DNA of 64,000 nt from an uncultured Erythrobacter sp. (GTDB lineage Bacteria > Pseudomonadota > Alphaproteobacteria > Sphingomonadales > Sphingomonadaceae), in NCBI RefSeq assembly GCF_958304185.1, contig NZ_OY284433.1:1116001-1180000 (forward strand), written 5' to 3'. The notes beneath the pieces are model-generated. The model searched no databases. It was not told the DNA's origin and was given only the letters and a program-made list of their open reading frames with translations. A program made the position numbers and the translations under genes. Below are positions 1 to 8,352 of this stretch, piece by piece (the stretch's first letter is position 1; every line of letters begins with the position of its first letter).

Positions 1-441
1 CAGGTCGAAATCTTCACCGACGGCGCCTGCAAGGGCAATCCCGGCCCGGGCGGCTGGGGCGCCTTGCTGCGGATGGGCGCGCATGAAAAGGAACTGTCGG
101 GCGGAGAGCCGGACACGACCAACAACCGCATGGAGATGACTGCCGCGATCAAAGGGCTGAATGCCCTGATCGAGCCGTGCCGGGTCGATCTCTATTCCGA
201 CAGCAAATATGTGCTCGACGGGATGAGCAAGTGGATTCACGGCTGGCAGCGCAATGGCTGGGTCAATGCCAGCAAGAAACCGGTGCGCAATGCGGATCTA
301 TGGCATGAACTGATTGAGGCCGCGCGCCCTCATCAGATTACCTGGCACTGGGTCAAGGGCCATAACGGCCACCCGGAGAACGAGCGGGTCGATGCGCTGG
401 CCAGCGCGGAAGCCGCAAGGTTTGCAGCGGGGGGCAGCTGA
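1..441 (+). CDS. rnhA: Ribonuclease HI, 5' end outside window
   Basis: Cleaves the RNA strand of RNA-DNA hybrids in the cytoplasm. The reading frame is open from base 1 and begins [20 protein letters not shown], the usual RNase HI beginning, so only a few N-terminal residues are missing. The acidic catalytic set is visible: Asp in FTDGA, Glu in NNRMEMTA, Asp in [11 protein letters not shown] and Asp in ERVDALA, with the flexible-loop His in [11 protein letters not shown]. The basic-protrusion region ([18 protein letters not shown]) is present, as in the E. coli type I enzyme. An internal ATG at 64 would delete the first catalytic Asp and cannot be the true start. It converges on the small gene at 465-641. 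Confidence 0.95.
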   Translation, partial: QVEIFTDGACKGNPGPGGWGALLRMGAHEKELSGGEPDTTNNRMEMTAAIKGLNALIEPCRVDLYSDSKYVLDGMSKWIHGWQRNGWVNASKKPVRNADLWHELIEAARPHQITWHWVKGHNGHPENERVDALASAEAARFAAGGS

Positions 442-464
442 CCCCCGCCACAAGGCCGCAAAAA

Positions 465-641
465 TCAGCTGTTGTCTTCGACCTCGGCGCCGGGACCGTT
501 CTTCTTGATCGAATCGATCGCGTTCTGCGCGCTCGCCTTGCTCGAATAGCCCTGGGTCGAGAACATCACTTCCGAGTTGTACTTGAACCGCACCCGGAAC
601 TCGCCTGCGTTATCTTTGTAGATTTCAAACGTGTGCGCCAT
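465..641 (-). CDS. DUF1508 (YegP-like) small protein
   Basis: A 58-residue protein beginning MAHTFEIYKDNAGEFRVRF and containing SSKASAQNAIDSIKKNG, the compact DUF1508 fold built around a F-x-I-Y-K-D...G-x-[FW]-R-[FVW] motif followed by an AI-x-S-[IV]-[KR]-x-N helix. E. coli YegP carries two copies of this unit; this protein has one. Its biochemical role is unknown, though family members have been linked to stress responses. The start is preceded by a purine-rich AGGGAGGG stretch, a strong Shine-Dalgarno. It stands alone between rnhA (convergent) and the FAD oxidoreductase gene. Confidence 0.85.
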   Translation of the reverse strand: MAHTFEIYKDNAGEFRVRFKYNSEVMFSTQGYSSKASAQNAIDSIKKNGPGAEVEDNS

Positions 642-702
642 CGGCTTTCCCTCCCTTGTGGTTGATCGAGATTAGGGAAATGCCAGAAGGCCAGCGGCTT
701 GG

Positions 703-1818
703 CTAGACGGTTAACGCCTCGGCCTGCGCTGGCAATCGCGCCGGGGCATACATGGCCGGATCAATCGCCGCGGTCATGGCGTCGGCGCCATGCCCCAGCA
801 GCAATTGCGCCCCCAGCCGCGCGGCAGCAGGCGCGGTCTGGATGCCGAAGCCGCCCTGGCCCGCGAACCAGAAGAAACCCTCGGCATTGGCATCGAAGCC
901 GTAGACCGGCAGCCGGTCGGGCGCGAAGCTGCGCAGGCCCGCCCAGCGCCGCTCAACCGCTTCGATCCGCCAGTCGGTGACCTGCTGGAAGCGGTCGATG
1001 GCGATGGCGACGTCGAGTTCCTCAGGCGCGGCGTCGCAGGGCTCGCTTGGGATTTCGTCATGCGGGCTGAGCCACAAGCGCCCGGCGTCCGGCTTGAAAT
1101 AGAAGCCGCCATTGATGTCGAGCACCAGCGGCAGATCGGCAGGCGCTTGGGGTGCAACGCGCAAAACTGCGACGGTGCGGCGGAACGGGGCGATGCCGAT
1201 GGGTCGCACGCCAGCGAGACGCGCGATCCCGTCCGCCCAAGCCCCGGCAGCATTGACGATCGTGGCCGCCCGCCACGTCTCCCCGCGCTCAGACGTGATG
1301 GTCCAAGCCCCGCCCTCGCGCACAAGGCCTCCGACCTGCGCCCGGCACGCGATCTCCACGCCAAGCCGCCGGCACGCGCCGAGATAATGCTGATGGAGCC
1401 CCGCTACGTCGATATCGGCGCAGGCGGGCTGGTGCAGTGCTTCGGTCCAGTCCGGGCGGATATGCGGCACCTTGTCCGCCAGTTCTGTGGGACTGAGCCG
1501 CTCAATGGTGACGCCGGTTCCAGCGAAGGTTGCGACATGGTCATCCATCTTCGCCCGGTCTTCCCCGCGCCCGACATAAAGCGCGCCGCGCGAGGCAAGG
1601 AAACCATGTTCGCCAAGATAGGTGCCCGAGGCCAGCGTCAGCGGCACCACGCCGGGGCCGCCGTAGCATTCCTCCCAGAACGCGGCCGAGCGCCCCGTGG
1701 CGTGATACCCCGGCGCATCCTCCGCTTCGAGGAGCAGCACGCTGGCGTGCGGCGCAAGTTCCGCCGCAAGGCTTGCGCCCGCCATGCCGGCCCCGATAAT
1801 GGCGATATCGTAGATCAT
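703..1818 (-). CDS. FAD-dependent oxidoreductase, DAO/DadA family
   Basis: Predicted flavoprotein of 371 residues oxidising an amine or amino acid. The N-terminus MIYDIAIIGAGMAGASLAAE is a classic dinucleotide-binding GxGxxG Rossmann motif, followed by an acidic strand end (LLLEAEDAPG) and the ATGRSAAF flavin-contact segment. Near the C-terminus FAGQGGFGIQTAP is the second FAD motif of the DAO fold. The open frame continues upstream past 1818, but this ATG overlaps the stop of the upstream hydrolase gene as ATGA, so translation is probably coupled. The substrate cannot be named; glycine oxidase and D-amino-acid dehydrogenase relatives share this architecture. Confidence 0.85.
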   Translation of the reverse strand: MIYDIAIIGAGMAGASLAAELAPHASVLLLEAEDAPGYHATGRSAAFWEECYGGPGVVPLTLASGTYLGEHGFLASRGALYVGRGEDRAKMDDHVATFAGTGVTIERLSPTELADKVPHIRPDWTEALHQPACADIDVAGLHQHYLGACRRLGVEIACRAQVGGLVREGGAWTITSERGETWRAATIVNAAGAWADGIARLAGVRPIGIAPFRRTVAVLRVAPQAPADLPLVLDINGGFYFKPDAGRLWLSPHDEIPSEPCDAAPEELDVAIAIDRFQQVTDWRIEAVERRWAGLRSFAPDRLPVYGFDANAEGFFWFAGQGGFGIQTAPAAARLGAQLLLGHGADAMTAAIDPAMYAPARLPAQAEALTV

Positions 1819-2753
1819 GCAGGTGGCGCTGTCCGGTCGAGGAAGTCGGCGATTCTCGCCATGATTGGATCGCGCACCGCGTCTTCTTCGCGCAGCACTT
1901 CGTGGTGAGCTTCGGCGCCCAAGGCCATTATCTCGCCCTTGGGCAGCCGCTTGGCAGCCTTGAGGTTGGCGGCGTGGCTGACCAGCTTGTCGGACGCGGT
2001 GGAGATAATCAGCACTGGCACGTCCACCGCTTCCAGCGCGCCGGGGGCGTCGAGCACCCGCCACGAGGCATAGGCCCGCTCGACCCAGCGCCAGCTCGCT
2101 GGCCCCATGACCAGCTGCGGGCGGTGGTCACGCCACCATTGCTCATCGGCATAGCGCACCGGATCATGGGTGAGCAGATGCGAGCGGGCGGCGGGAAGCT
2201 CGCCCGGCTTTTCGCTCCATTTCCACGCCTGCCGCAGCGGATCGCCGATCCGGCACATGGTCTGCGCGACCCGGTGGAGCATGGGGAGCGGCAGCGGCGG
2301 GCCGTTCATGCCGGTCATCGGCGCGCTCAGCACCGCCGCGTCCGGCTTGACCCGCCCAGCCGCTAACGCGCGCAGCACGATATGGCCGCCCATCGAATGC
2401 GCGGCGAGCACATGCGGCCCCGGCGTTTCGGCGACCCAGCGCTCCCACAGCTGCGCTAGATCATCGACCCAGATGCTGAAGTCCTCGATATGGCCGGTCA
2501 CCGCATCCTTGCCGAGCCGCCCTGATGCGCCCTGCCCGCGCCAGTCCGATGCGGTCACCCGCCACCCGGCGCGGTGCCATTCATCCAGCGTCTCGAGATA
2601 TTTTTCGTAGAAATCGCCACGCCCAGGAAGGAACAGGATGGAGCCACGCGGGTGCGAGCTGCTGGGCCAGTCGATCCGGCGCACGGCATGACCGTCTGCC
2701 GCAGCCCACGTGCTTTCCTGCGCGTGGGACGGGATTGCCCGGCGATCAATCAC
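1815..2753 (-). CDS. Alpha/beta hydrolase, lysophospholipase/monoglyceride-lipase type
   Basis: A 312-residue cytosolic hydrolase without a signal peptide. The nucleophile elbow is AAHSMGGHIVLRA (Ser catalytic), the acid is probably the Asp in VPVLIISTASDKLV and the base the His in GAEAHHEVLREE; ASDWRGQGASG resembles the D-x-R-G-x-G-x-S loop of the PldB/monoacylglycerol lipase group (COG2267). The start codon is GTG at 2751-2753. It is the first gene of a two-gene unit, its stop overlapping the ATG of the FAD oxidoreductase by 4 bases. Substrate is inferred as a lysophospholipid or small ester from family membership only. Confidence 0.85.
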   Translation of the reverse strand: MIDRRAIPSHAQESTWAAADGHAVRRIDWPSSSHPRGSILFLPGRGDFYEKYLETLDEWHRAGWRVTASDWRGQGASGRLGKDAVTGHIEDFSIWVDDLAQLWERWVAETPGPHVLAAHSMGGHIVLRALAAGRVKPDAAVLSAPMTGMNGPPLPLPMLHRVAQTMCRIGDPLRQAWKWSEKPGELPAARSHLLTHDPVRYADEQWWRDHRPQLVMGPASWRWVERAYASWRVLDAPGALEAVDVPVLIISTASDKLVSHAANLKAAKRLPKGEIMALGAEAHHEVLREEDAVRDPIMARIADFLDRTAPPA

Positions 2754-2762
2754 GGCCGCGCT

Positions 2763-2783
2763 CCTGCAAGGTCAGGTTGCAGG
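2763..2783. promoter_or_regulatory. Short inverted repeat in the hydrolase/cpaA intergenic region
   Basis: CCTGCAA, 7 bases, TTGCAGG. It lies a few bases upstream of the hydrolase start codon and about 105 bases upstream of cpaA, between divergent genes. It could be an operator or a hairpin; no regulator can be assigned. Confidence 0.3.
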
Positions 2784-2887
2784 CCGTTTAGCGTGGTTAC
2801 TATTTGGTAAGTCATAACCTGTAGCAGTGTCCCAATGAAGGACGGCCCCCGCATCTCGCGAGGGCTCGCGCCGGGGGCACGAAGTCG

Positions 2888-3373
2888 ATGAATTCCATTT
2901 CCTACGGTCTGCTGATCGCCTTGGCAATTGCGCTGGTCTTTGCCGCGTTCACGGACATGAAGCGCCGCCAGATCGACAATTGGCTGAACGCCGCCATCGC
3001 GCTCGGCGCGCCGGTGTTCTGGTGGTCGAGCGGCTTGTCGCTCTGGCCCGATGTCGCGATCCAGCTGGGTGTGGCGCTCGCCGCCTTTGCGGTGTTTGCC
3101 GGGATGTTCGCACTCCGCATGATGGGCGGCGGCGATGTGAAGCTGCTGACCGTGCTGGCGCTGTGGGTCAGCCCGCAAGCCTTCCTGCAATTGCTGCTGG
3201 TGATGGCATTGGCAGGCGGCGCGCTGACGATCGTGATGGTCGGCTGGCACACCATCCGCCGCGAACGCGACAAGCTCAAGATTCCCTACGGTGTGGCCAT
3301 CGCATTTGGCGGGTTGTGGGTGCTGGCGGTCAATTACCTGCCGGGCGGTGCGATCGCAGCTCAGGCCGCGTGA
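2888..3373 (+). CDS. cpaA: Prepilin peptidase CpaA/TadV
   Basis: Membrane aspartic peptidase that cleaves (and may methylate) Flp-type prepilins in Tad pilus assembly. 161 residues, strongly hydrophobic, with several membrane segments. The two catalytic aspartates of the A24 family are visible in AAFTDMKRRQI (about residue 22) and in the GGGDVKLL motif (about residue 81). It is short, lacking the N-terminal methyltransferase domain of PilD, as is normal for CpaA/TadV. First gene of the rightward cpa/tad locus. The flp pilin gene that commonly lies next to cpaA is not present in the 134 bases upstream. Confidence 0.92.
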   Translation: MNSISYGLLIALAIALVFAAFTDMKRRQIDNWLNAAIALGAPVFWWSSGLSLWPDVAIQLGVALAAFAVFAGMFALRMMGGGDVKLLTVLALWVSPQAFLQLLLVMALAGGALTIVMVGWHTIRRERDKLKIPYGVAIAFGGLWVLAVNYLPGGAIAAQAA

Positions 3374-3463
3374 ACCCGATTTTAACCAGTCAAGACTTAC
3401 GTATCGCAACCATACCCGCCCGCTAACCAAACCTAGGGCATTTACGAGGGGGCTATTTGAGCC

Positions 3464-4588
3464 ATGGATAGGAAGAAACTGTTTCTGCTGCTCGGAGCGC
3501 TGATCATCGCGATCGGGACGGCCATTGCTGCACGCAGCATGTTCACCGGAGGCGGTGCCCCCAATGCCGAAGCCGCTGTGCCCACCGGGCCGCGCGTGCT
3601 GGTCGCCAAGCGGGCGCTGACTGCGGGCACCATCATCACCGCCGACGCTCTGGGCTTCCAGCCCTGGCCCAAGGAACTGGTGCAGGATGCTTACTTCATC
3701 GACGGCGAAGCCGACATGAACAAGCTGCTGGGCACAGTGGTGCGCTATCCGATCACCGCAGGTGAGCCGGTTACGCAAGGCTCGCTGGTGGCTCCGGGCG
3801 ATCGCGGCTTCCTCGCAGCGGCGCTTGGCCCGGGGATGCGGGCAGTCACTGTTCCGGTGTCGGCAACGACCGGCGTGGCAGGCTTCGTCTTTGCCGGCGA
3901 CCGGGTTGACCTCGTGCTGACCCAGCAGGTTTCTGGCGATTGCACCGATTGTACTCTCAACACCGCAGAAACCGTTCTGCGTAACCTTCGCGTGCTGGCC
4001 ACCGACCAGACGGTTGAAAAGACCACCGACGAGAACGGCAAGACCGTGGTGAGCGAATTCCGCACTGTCACGCTCGAAGTGACGCCGAAGATCGCGGAGA
4101 AGGTTGCGGTCGCGCAGACCATCGGCACGATCAGCCTGGTGCTGCGCTCGCTCGCCGATAGCCCGGCGGAACTTGAGCGCGCTGTGGCCTCTGGCGATGT
4201 CCAGCTGCCGGCCAATGCGACGCCTGAGCAGGAAGAAAAGATGCTCAAGGCCGCGATGGGGCGTCCGCTCGACAAGGGCACGACCTTTGTCACCGGCGGC
4301 GATGTCTCGCGCTTCCAACGTTCGACCGTGCCGCCCAAGAACCAGCAAGGTGCACAGCAGCAGTCGGCACCCGCCGCTGCTCCGGCTCCGGCCCGTTCGG
4401 GTGGCTCGGATGGCAACGCCGCACCAGTCTATCGTGGCCCCAGCGTCCGCGTGACCCGCGGCAAGGAATCCGAAGACACGGCCGTGAGCGCCAAGGGTAA
4501 CAGCACCGCGATCCTCTCCAGCCAATCGAGCGGTGTGCGCCGCGCCGGGCAAAGGCTGCCCGCCGCTGGTGCGACCGTGATCAACTGA
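3464..4588 (+). CDS. cpaB: Flp pilus assembly protein CpaB
   Basis: Periplasmic, inner-membrane-anchored component thought to act with the CpaC secretin channel. 374 residues: an N-terminal membrane anchor (KLFLLLGALIIAIGTAIAA), then a SAF/RcpC-type domain with VAKRALTAGTIITADAL around residues 48-64 and the YPITAGEPVTQGSLV segment. The C-terminus is a low-complexity Gln/Ala/Pro tail (about residues 288-305) followed by a Ser/Arg-rich end, longer than strictly needed for the fold. It lies 90 bases after cpaA, and cpaC follows closely, consistent with one transcript. Confidence 0.93.
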   Translation: MDRKKLFLLLGALIIAIGTAIAARSMFTGGGAPNAEAAVPTGPRVLVAKRALTAGTIITADALGFQPWPKELVQDAYFIDGEADMNKLLGTVVRYPITAGEPVTQGSLVAPGDRGFLAAALGPGMRAVTVPVSATTGVAGFVFAGDRVDLVLTQQVSGDCTDCTLNTAETVLRNLRVLATDQTVEKTTDENGKTVVSEFRTVTLEVTPKIAEKVAVAQTIGTISLVLRSLADSPAELERAVASGDVQLPANATPEQEEKMLKAAMGRPLDKGTTFVTGGDVSRFQRSTVPPKNQQGAQQQSAPAAAPAPARSGGSDGNAAPVYRGPSVRVTRGKESEDTAVSAKGNSTAILSSQSSGVRRAGQRLPAAGATVIN

Positions 4589-4674
4589 GAGGCATCAGGA
4601 CCATGTTGAAGACCATGACCCATCGCTTGCCTGCTTTCCAGGCAACCCGTGGCAAACCCGAAGGGGGGCAACCC

Positions 4675-6264
4675 ATGACACGCAATTTCAAGATCAAGCT
4701 GCTGGTGGCTGCGATTGCCGCAGTGCCGATGGCAGCGATGCCGGCGGCGACTGCCACCGCGCAGCAGGTCGTCAGCCCGGCGCAGGAAATCGTCCTGTCG
4801 ATCGGCAAGGGCGAACTGGTGACGGTGCCGGGCAATATGGCCGACGTATTTGTCGCCAATGATGCGGTCGCCGATGTACAGGTGAAGTCGCAGCGTCAGC
4901 TCTACGTGTTCGGCAAGGCAGGCGGTGAAACGACCATCTACGCCAGCAACGAGCGCGGCGACGTGATCTTCTCGGCCAACATCCGCGTCGGATCCAACAT
5001 CGGCAGCATCGACCAGATGCTGGCGATGGCGATGCCCGATGCCAAGGTCAGCGTGTCGACCATGGGCACCAACACTGTGCTGTTGACCGGCACCGTAGGT
5101 GCACCGGAAGATGCTGCCGAGGCCGAACGCCTCGTCACCGCCTTCCTCGGCGAAGAGGCCAACGTTATCAGCCGCCTGAAGACCGCGACCCCGTTGCAGG
5201 TCAACCTGCACGTCAAGTTCGCCGAAGTCAGCCGCAGCCTCGTCCGCGAAATCGGCGGCAACCTCACCTCGATCGACGGTTCGAGCGGCTTCCGCTTCGG
5301 CCTCGGCACGGGCCGAGCGCTGGGCGGCACCGAAGCTTGGAGCCCGAGCGGCCCGCTTGGCGTCGGGAATGGTGTCGCGCAGTCGGCTTTCGTCCTGCCT
5401 GACGGGACCGAAATAACGGGCCCGGCAGTGGATTCGCAAGGCGGATCGACGCTTTCGGGTCTGGGCCGTCTGTTCGGTATCGACATGCTCGGCGCACTTG
5501 ACCTGTCGGAGCGGCTGGGTCTGGTGACCACCATTACCGAGCCCAACCTCACGGCGCTTTCCGGTGAAACCGCCACCTTCCTTGCGGGCGGCGAATTCCC
5601 GATCCCGATCTCACAGGGCCTCGGCCAGGTGACGGTGCAGTTCCGCCAGTTCGGCGTGAGCCTCGCCTACACCCCGACAGTGCTGTCGAGCGGCCGCATC
5701 TCGATGCGCGTGCGCCCGGAAGTCTCGGAGCTCTCGACTCAGGGCGCGATCACGCTCAACGGCTTCCAGGTTCCCGCGATCACCACTCGCCGCACCGAAA
5801 CCACGGTCGAGCTGGGCTCGGGCCAGAGCTTCATGATCGCTGGCCTGATGAGCGCAAACTCGCAGAACCAGCTCGAAAAGGCGCCAGGTCTGGGCGACGT
5901 GCCGATCCTTGGTAACCTGTTCCGCAGCCGTCAGTTTCGCAAGGGCGAGACCGAGCTGGTGATCATCGTCACCCCCTATCTGGTCCAGCCGGTCAACGCC
6001 GCGGACATCAAACTGCCGACCGATGGCTATCGTTCGGCGAACGAGCTGGAGCAGTTCCTCGGTTACAAGAACAACGCGGGTGTCTCGGGCGAACAGCGTC
6101 CCGGCCCGGTTGCTGGCGGCCAGGATGCGCCGCAGCCCAAGGTGAGCGCAGCCGATCCGGCCGCAATCGTCCCGACGCAGCCGGAGAAGCCGCGCCGCGC
6201 CGACAAGAAGAACCGCCGTGAGGAACGCGAAGCCAGCTCCGCGACCCCGGGCTTCAGCCTCTAA
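4675..6264 (+). CDS. cpaC: Type II/IV-like secretin CpaC (RcpA)
   Basis: Outer-membrane secretin through which the Flp pilus exits. I chose ATG 4675 because it follows a strong AGGGGGG ribosome site and opens a clean signal peptide (MTRNFKIKLLVAAIAAVPMA, cleavage near ATATAQQ); an in-frame ATG at 4603 would add 24 polar residues. 529 residues: a POTRA/N0-like domain with GKGELVTVPGNMADVFVAN, a BON/N1-like stretch ending at LGEEANVISRLK, then the secretin domain with VTTITEPNLTALSGETATF and the VPILGNLFRSRQFRKGETEL motif typical of the family. The C-terminus is a Lys/Arg/Glu-rich tail. Confidence 0.95.
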   Translation: MTRNFKIKLLVAAIAAVPMAAMPAATATAQQVVSPAQEIVLSIGKGELVTVPGNMADVFVANDAVADVQVKSQRQLYVFGKAGGETTIYASNERGDVIFSANIRVGSNIGSIDQMLAMAMPDAKVSVSTMGTNTVLLTGTVGAPEDAAEAERLVTAFLGEEANVISRLKTATPLQVNLHVKFAEVSRSLVREIGGNLTSIDGSSGFRFGLGTGRALGGTEAWSPSGPLGVGNGVAQSAFVLPDGTEITGPAVDSQGGSTLSGLGRLFGIDMLGALDLSERLGLVTTITEPNLTALSGETATFLAGGEFPIPISQGLGQVTVQFRQFGVSLAYTPTVLSSGRISMRVRPEVSELSTQGAITLNGFQVPAITTRRTETTVELGSGQSFMIAGLMSANSQNQLEKAPGLGDVPILGNLFRSRQFRKGETELVIIVTPYLVQPVNAADIKLPTDGYRSANELEQFLGYKNNAGVSGEQRPGPVAGGQDAPQPKVSAADPAAIVPTQPEKPRRADKKNRREEREASSATPGFSL

Positions 6265-6283
6265 CGTGAGAAAGGTGACCACG

Positions 6284-6961
6284 ATGCCGATTGCACGACA
6301 CACCACGCGCCCCCAATATCATGTGGCCAATCTCGCGCTTGCGCTGACACTGGGCCTCGGCCTTGCCGGCTGCGGCGGAATGCCCGCCAACACCGCCCTC
6401 TACAGCACTAAGGTGCCGGTGGTGGAACGCACCAACATGACGCTCGACGTCACGACCACAACAGCTGGCCTGCCGATCTCGGAACAGCAGCGCCTCAACG
6501 GGTGGTTCGAGACAATGGACCTGCGCTACGGGGATCGCATCGCGATCGAAAACCCGAGCCAGAACCCGGCTGTCACCAATGCAATCCGCGATCTGGCGGC
6601 GCGCTATGGCCTGTTGCTCAGCGAAACCGCGCCGGTGACGGCTGGCTATGTCCAGCCCGGTCAGGCCCGCGTGGTTATCACCCGCACCACCGCCGCCGTG
6701 CCGGGTTGCCCGGACTGGTCGGCCCAGTCGGACATGAACTACACCAACGGTCTCAGCCCGAACTACGGCTGCGCGATCAACAGCAACCTGGCTGCCATGG
6801 TCGCCGATCCGCAGGATCTGCTCGAAGGCAAGAAGGGTGACGGCGAAACCGTGATCGCTACCTCGAACAAGGCGATCTCGACCTATCGTGAAATGGAGCC
6901 GACCGGCAAGTCGGGTCTGAAGGACGCAGGCACGGCTGCCGGCGGCGGAGGAGGTAACTAA
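6284..6961 (+). CDS. cpaD: Pilus assembly lipoprotein CpaD
   Basis: Predicted outer-membrane lipoprotein of the Tad apparatus, 225 residues. It has a lipobox, LGLAGC, about 30 residues in, followed by GGMPANTA. The central region (TNAIRDLAARYGLLLSE, then VVITRTTAAVPGCPDWS and SPNYGCAINSNLAAMVADPQDLL) matches the CpaD family pattern, including the P-x-C-P-x-W and N-x-G-C-A motifs. ATG 6284 has a GAGAAAGG site upstream and directly opens the signal sequence; in-frame codons further upstream overlap cpaC. The tail is Gly-rich (AAGGGGGN). Confidence 0.92.
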   Translation: MPIARHTTRPQYHVANLALALTLGLGLAGCGGMPANTALYSTKVPVVERTNMTLDVTTTTAGLPISEQQRLNGWFETMDLRYGDRIAIENPSQNPAVTNAIRDLAARYGLLLSETAPVTAGYVQPGQARVVITRTTAAVPGCPDWSAQSDMNYTNGLSPNYGCAINSNLAAMVADPQDLLEGKKGDGETVIATSNKAISTYREMEPTGKSGLKDAGTAAGGGGGN

Positions 6962-6964
6962 GCC

Positions 6965-8245
6965 ATGAATGCTCCTTGGAAATCGGGCTTGCCCGGTAAT
7001 CGTGATCCCTTCGCGGCCTATATCTGCGATGACAGCGCGCTCGATGTGTTGCGTCCGGTGGTCATCGAACTCGGCTGGCAGCCGGAAAAGTGCAACAAGG
7101 GCGGCCTGCGCAATGCAGTGCAATCGCTCTCGGTCAGCGCCAGCCCGGCTATCCTCATCGTCGATCTGTCGGAAAGCGGCGACCCGCTCAACGACATCAA
7201 CGCGCTCGCCGAAGTCTGCGAGCCGGGCACGGTGGTGATCGCCATCGGCCAGGTCAACGACGTGCGCCTCTATCGTGATCTGCTTTCAAGCGGGATCCAC
7301 GATTACCTGCTCAAGCCGTTGTCGGCGCAGCAGGTGCATGATGCGCTCAATCAGGCGCTGGCAGTGTTCATGTCGCCCAAGGCGGGCGATGCCGATGCGG
7401 CCAAGCGTCACATCTCGACCGCCGTGGTCGGGACGCGCGGCGGCGTAGGTGCTTCGACGCTGGCGACGTCGCTGGCGTGGCTGTTCGCCGAACAGCACAA
7501 GGCGGCGACCGCCCTGCTAGACCTCGACGTCCACTTCGGCACCGGCGCGCTGGCGCTGGATCTGGAGCCGGGCCGGGGCCTGACCGATGCGATCGAAAAC
7601 CCGAGCCGCATCGACCCCCTTTTCATTGAACGTGCGATGGTGCGGGCCGGCGATAACCTCTCGATCCTGTCGGCCGAAGCGCCGATCAATCAGCCGCTGA
7701 TGACCGATGGTTCGGCGTTCGTGCAACTGGAGGACGAATTCCGCCAAGCGTTCGAAATGACCGTGATCGATCTGCCGCGTAACATGCTCATCAACTTCCC
7801 GCAGCTTTTGGCTGACGTGAATCTGGTAGTGCTGACCTGCGAGCTGACGCTGGCCTCGGCGCGCGACACGATCCGCATTCTTTCGTGGCTCAAGGCCAAC
7901 GCGAGCCATGCGCATCCGATGATCGTCGCCAACAAGGTTCAGACCGCTCTCGCCGAGATCAGCAAAGCCGATTTCGAGGCTTCGATCGAACGCAAGGTCG
8001 ACTTTGTGGTGCCTTACGACATCAAGGCAGCCTCGAACGCGGCCAAGCTGGGTCAGGTGTTCGTCGACGCCAACCGTTCGAGCAAGGCGACCGCCGCGAT
8101 CCGGCAAATCGCCGAGCGCGTGATGGGTGTGAGCACGGAAGACACCCTTGCGGCGGGCGGAGAAAAGAAGTCGCTGCTCGGCAACTTCGATTTCAAGGCA
8201 ATGCTCGCAAAGAAGCCGAAGGTCGACCTCACCAAGGCCGATTGA
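6965..8245 (+). CDS. cpaE: CpaE/TadZ, receiver-like plus MinD/ParA-like ATPase
   Basis: Places the Tad machine at a cell pole in bacteria where it has been studied. 426 residues. The N-terminal 130 residues resemble an atypical response-regulator receiver (ILIVDLSESGDPLND, SSGIHDYLLKPLSAQQ). A MinD/ParA-like domain follows, whose P-loop reads VVGTRGGVGASTLATSLAW: the usual GGxGKT lysine is replaced by Ala, as is described for CpaE/TadZ proteins with an atypical Walker A. A Walker B-like strand is MTVIDLPRNM. The gene starts 3 bases after the cpaD stop, so the two are co-translated. The next gene is tadB, not cpaF. Confidence 0.93.
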   Translation: MNAPWKSGLPGNRDPFAAYICDDSALDVLRPVVIELGWQPEKCNKGGLRNAVQSLSVSASPAILIVDLSESGDPLNDINALAEVCEPGTVVIAIGQVNDVRLYRDLLSSGIHDYLLKPLSAQQVHDALNQALAVFMSPKAGDADAAKRHISTAVVGTRGGVGASTLATSLAWLFAEQHKAATALLDLDVHFGTGALALDLEPGRGLTDAIENPSRIDPLFIERAMVRAGDNLSILSAEAPINQPLMTDGSAFVQLEDEFRQAFEMTVIDLPRNMLINFPQLLADVNLVVLTCELTLASARDTIRILSWLKANASHAHPMIVANKVQTALAEISKADFEASIERKVDFVVPYDIKAASNAAKLGQVFVDANRSSKATAAIRQIAERVMGVSTEDTLAAGGEKKSLLGNFDFKAMLAKKPKVDLTKAD

Positions 8246-8352
8246 CCGATATCTGCGCGCACGGCGCGGGGCGCTCAGGTGCCCCGCCGCCGACGCAGTG
8301 ACACAGGATTTGCGCCGCCGCAGACCGGCGGAACCAGGCAGGAAGCACAGAC
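8246..8352 (+). other. cpaE-tadB junction with two hairpins; cpaF absent
   Basis: This 107-base gap holds two GC hairpins: GCGGGGC (8266-8272) with GCCCCGC (8281-8287), and CCGCCG (8315-8320) with CGGCGG (8326-8331). Neither is followed by a T-run, so they are more likely RNA processing or stability elements than terminators. In most cpa/tad loci the cpaF (TadA) ATPase gene sits at exactly this point; no fragment of it can be read in any frame. Confidence 0.5.

Noticed and set aside
2750-4552. 600-codon open frame on the minus strand across cpaA and cpaB
   Set aside because: Crosses two clear genes with catalytic and domain motifs; its product is His/Arg/Gln-rich without domain signals, as expected for GC-rich antisense frames.
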